Below, piece by piece: positions 5,966 through 7,181 of a stretch of DNA of 7,181 bases. This stretch comes from CAUTVF01 sp963541805. GTDB lineage: Bacteria; Pseudomonadota; Alphaproteobacteria; Rs-D84; CASDRH01. The position numbers and the translations under genes were made by a program. Position 1 is the first letter of the stretch, and every line of letters begins with the position of its first letter. The notes under the pieces are model-generated. The model saw only the letters and a list, made by a program, of their open reading frames with translations. It was not told where the DNA came from and did not search any database. Location of the stretch: assembly GCA_963541805.1 (NCBI GenBank), contig CAUTVF010000050.1, positions 1 to 7,181 on the forward strand, read 5' to 3'.

Positions 5966-7181
5966 ATGAGTAATTTAAAAAAAACAATTCAGTTTTTAAC
6001 TGCATTTGTTTTGGGATTTGCTGTATTAGTACTATTTTTAGCTAAAAAAAATTATTTAATTAATGATATAAAATATAAAGCAAATCAAAACAGTGTACGA
6101 TATAATAATCACCTGCTTTATATTCAGGAAAAATTGAATAAAACTAAAACTATAAAAATGAAAGTAAGAGTTGGGGATACGTTAACTCTTGTTCTCCAAC
6201 GCGCAGGAATTGGATTTACAGAAGCAAAAAGCATAGCAAAATCTCTTGAAACTGTATTTAATATAAACTCTTTAAGGCCATTTAATCCTCAATCACGTGG
6301 AGACATAATTAATTTAGATCTAAAAAAGATTCCTGAATCTGAAAGATTACACAAAGATATAATTTGGAGTGTAAATAAAATGTATATTATACGCTCTCCT
6401 CTGGAAGAAATTATGACAATTAATACACCATCAGGTTTTATATCTAAACTAGAAAAAAAACAGGAAAAAATAAAATATGTATATAAATTGGGAAAAATTA
6501 AAGAAGAGCAAAGTTTCATATATTCAGCAACAAAAGAGGGAATTCCATACGATGTTATTGATAGATTTTATGATGTTTTATCATTTGATATAGACTTTGA
6601 GCGAGACATTTATCCAAACGATTCATATGCCGTACTTTATGAAGAAAAGTATACTCCCGATAATGAATTTATCGAAGTTGGTGCTCTACTATACGCAGAG
6701 TTACACATTCACGGAAAAAATCTATCTTTATATCGTTTTACAAAGGATAACGGAAGAACTGCTTTTTATGATGAAAATGGTAAAGGAGCCTCAAAAACAT
6801 TAAAAAAGACTCCAATTAATGGAGCAAGAATATCATCAACATATGGATATCGAAAACATCCTATACTTGGTTTCAATAAGTTCCATAAAGGTGTCGACTT
6901 TGCTGCTCCAAAAGGAACCCCCATTCCAGCAGCAGGAGATGGAATAATTGAATATCGTGGTTGGAATAATGGAGGGTATGGAAATATGGTTCGAATACGC
7001 CACAATGCAACATATTCTACACTTTATGCGCATTTGAGTGCATTCAAATTAAGTGCGGGAATTGGAACAAGGGTAAAGCAAGGAGATATAATTGGCTTCG
7101 TTGGATCAACCGGTATGTCAACTGGACCTCATCTTCATTACGAAATCAGAAAAAATGGAAAAAGTGTAAATCCGATATATG
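5966..7181 (+). CDS. M23 (LytM-type) peptidoglycan endopeptidase, MepM-like, 3' end outside window
   Basis: This is a zinc metallopeptidase that cleaves peptide cross-links in peptidoglycan, allowing wall growth or cell separation. A single hydrophobic segment (about residues 8-26) after a short basic start anchors it in the inner membrane with the rest in the periplasm. Residues 64-120 (MKVRVGDTLTLVLQRAGI...) resemble the OapA/LysM-like region of MepM-family proteins. Residues 190-260 carry the family's middle domain, including SFDIDFERDIYPNDSYAVLY. The M23 domain from about 284 has YGYRKHPILG (293-302), zinc ligands H307 and D311 in HKGVDF, H356 in YAHL, and H389/H391 in GPHLHYE. All metal and catalytic residues are present, so it is likely an active enzyme, not a LytM-degenerate activator. 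405 codons are visible and the frame is open at the edge, probably only a few tens of residues short. The ribosome site is weak (AAGAAAAGA). Confidence 0.9.
   Translation, partial: MSNLKKTIQFLTAFVLGFAVLVLFLAKKNYLINDIKYKANQNSVRYNNHLLYIQEKLNKTKTIKMKVRVGDTLTLVLQRAGIGFTEAKSIAKSLETVFNINSLRPFNPQSRGDIINLDLKKIPESERLHKDIIWSVNKMYIIRSPLEEIMTINTPSGFISKLEKKQEKIKYVYKLGKIKEEQSFIYSATKEGIPYDVIDRFYDVLSFDIDFERDIYPNDSYAVLYEEKYTPDNEFIEVGALLYAELHIHGKNLSLYRFTKDNGRTAFYDENGKGASKTLKKTPINGARISSTYGYRKHPILGFNKFHKGVDFAAPKGTPIPAAGDGIIEYRGWNNGGYGNMVRIRHNATYSTLYAHLSAFKLSAGIGTRVKQGDIIGFVGSTGMSTGPHLHYEIRKNGKSVNPIY

Noticed and set aside
6766..7033. Minus-strand open frames opposite the M23 domain
   Set aside because: They are antisense to conserved zinc-binding motifs of the peptidase; no independent support.
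1..7181. tRNA or rRNA genes, CRISPR arrays, insertion sequences
   Set aside because: I saw no cloverleaf, no regularly spaced repeats and no transposase frame; the gaps between genes are mostly under 110 bases, and the longest (583-748) is accounted for by promoters.

Overview
The window is AT-rich (roughly 30% G+C by eye) Gram-negative DNA. The truncated DnaK at its left end reads like an alphaproteobacterial DnaK (for example its 'NKDKDLVPYKIVKADNGDAWVE'-type region). The paired sufS-sufT genes, an MsbA-type exporter and a MepM-type M23 endopeptidase fit the same group. I infer an AT-rich, possibly host-associated alphaproteobacterium (Rickettsiales, Holosporales or RF32-like), but cannot place it more precisely from this sequence alone.

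Layout, left to right: (1) 1-582, minus: the N-terminal third of dnaK, whose homology stops abruptly at residue 176 (position 55). (2) 583-748: divergent intergenic region with a weak dnaK promoter and, facing right, a promoter whose -35/-10 spacer contains a run of nine G. (3) 749-1456, plus: an unrecognised secreted protein with 12 cysteines in its mature part. (4) 1457-1564: convergent junction with two consecutive inverted repeats. (5) 1538-3186, minus: a two-gene sufS-sufT unit with a 1-base overlap. (6) 3259-3573, plus: thioredoxin with a WCAPC active site. (7) 3633-5396, minus: MsbA-like ABC exporter. (8) 5397-5480: two good divergent sigma70-type promoters whose -10 boxes overlap. (9) 5481-5903, plus: sufE. 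(10) 5966-7181, plus: M23 peptidase running off the right edge.

Functionally, SufS (cysteine desulfurase), SufE (its sulfur acceptor) and SufT (iron-sulfur maturation factor) are three parts of one SUF pathway, split over two transcription units on either side of thioredoxin and the exporter. No sufB, sufC or sufD is in the window. MsbA and the M23 peptidase are both envelope functions.

The two observations most worth a second look are the poly-G promoter spacer upstream of the secreted cysteine-rich protein, a classical design for phase variation, and the sudden break in dnaK, where the foreign sequence reads on the other strand like the start of a different gene. The second could be a real rearrangement or an assembly or amplification chimera.
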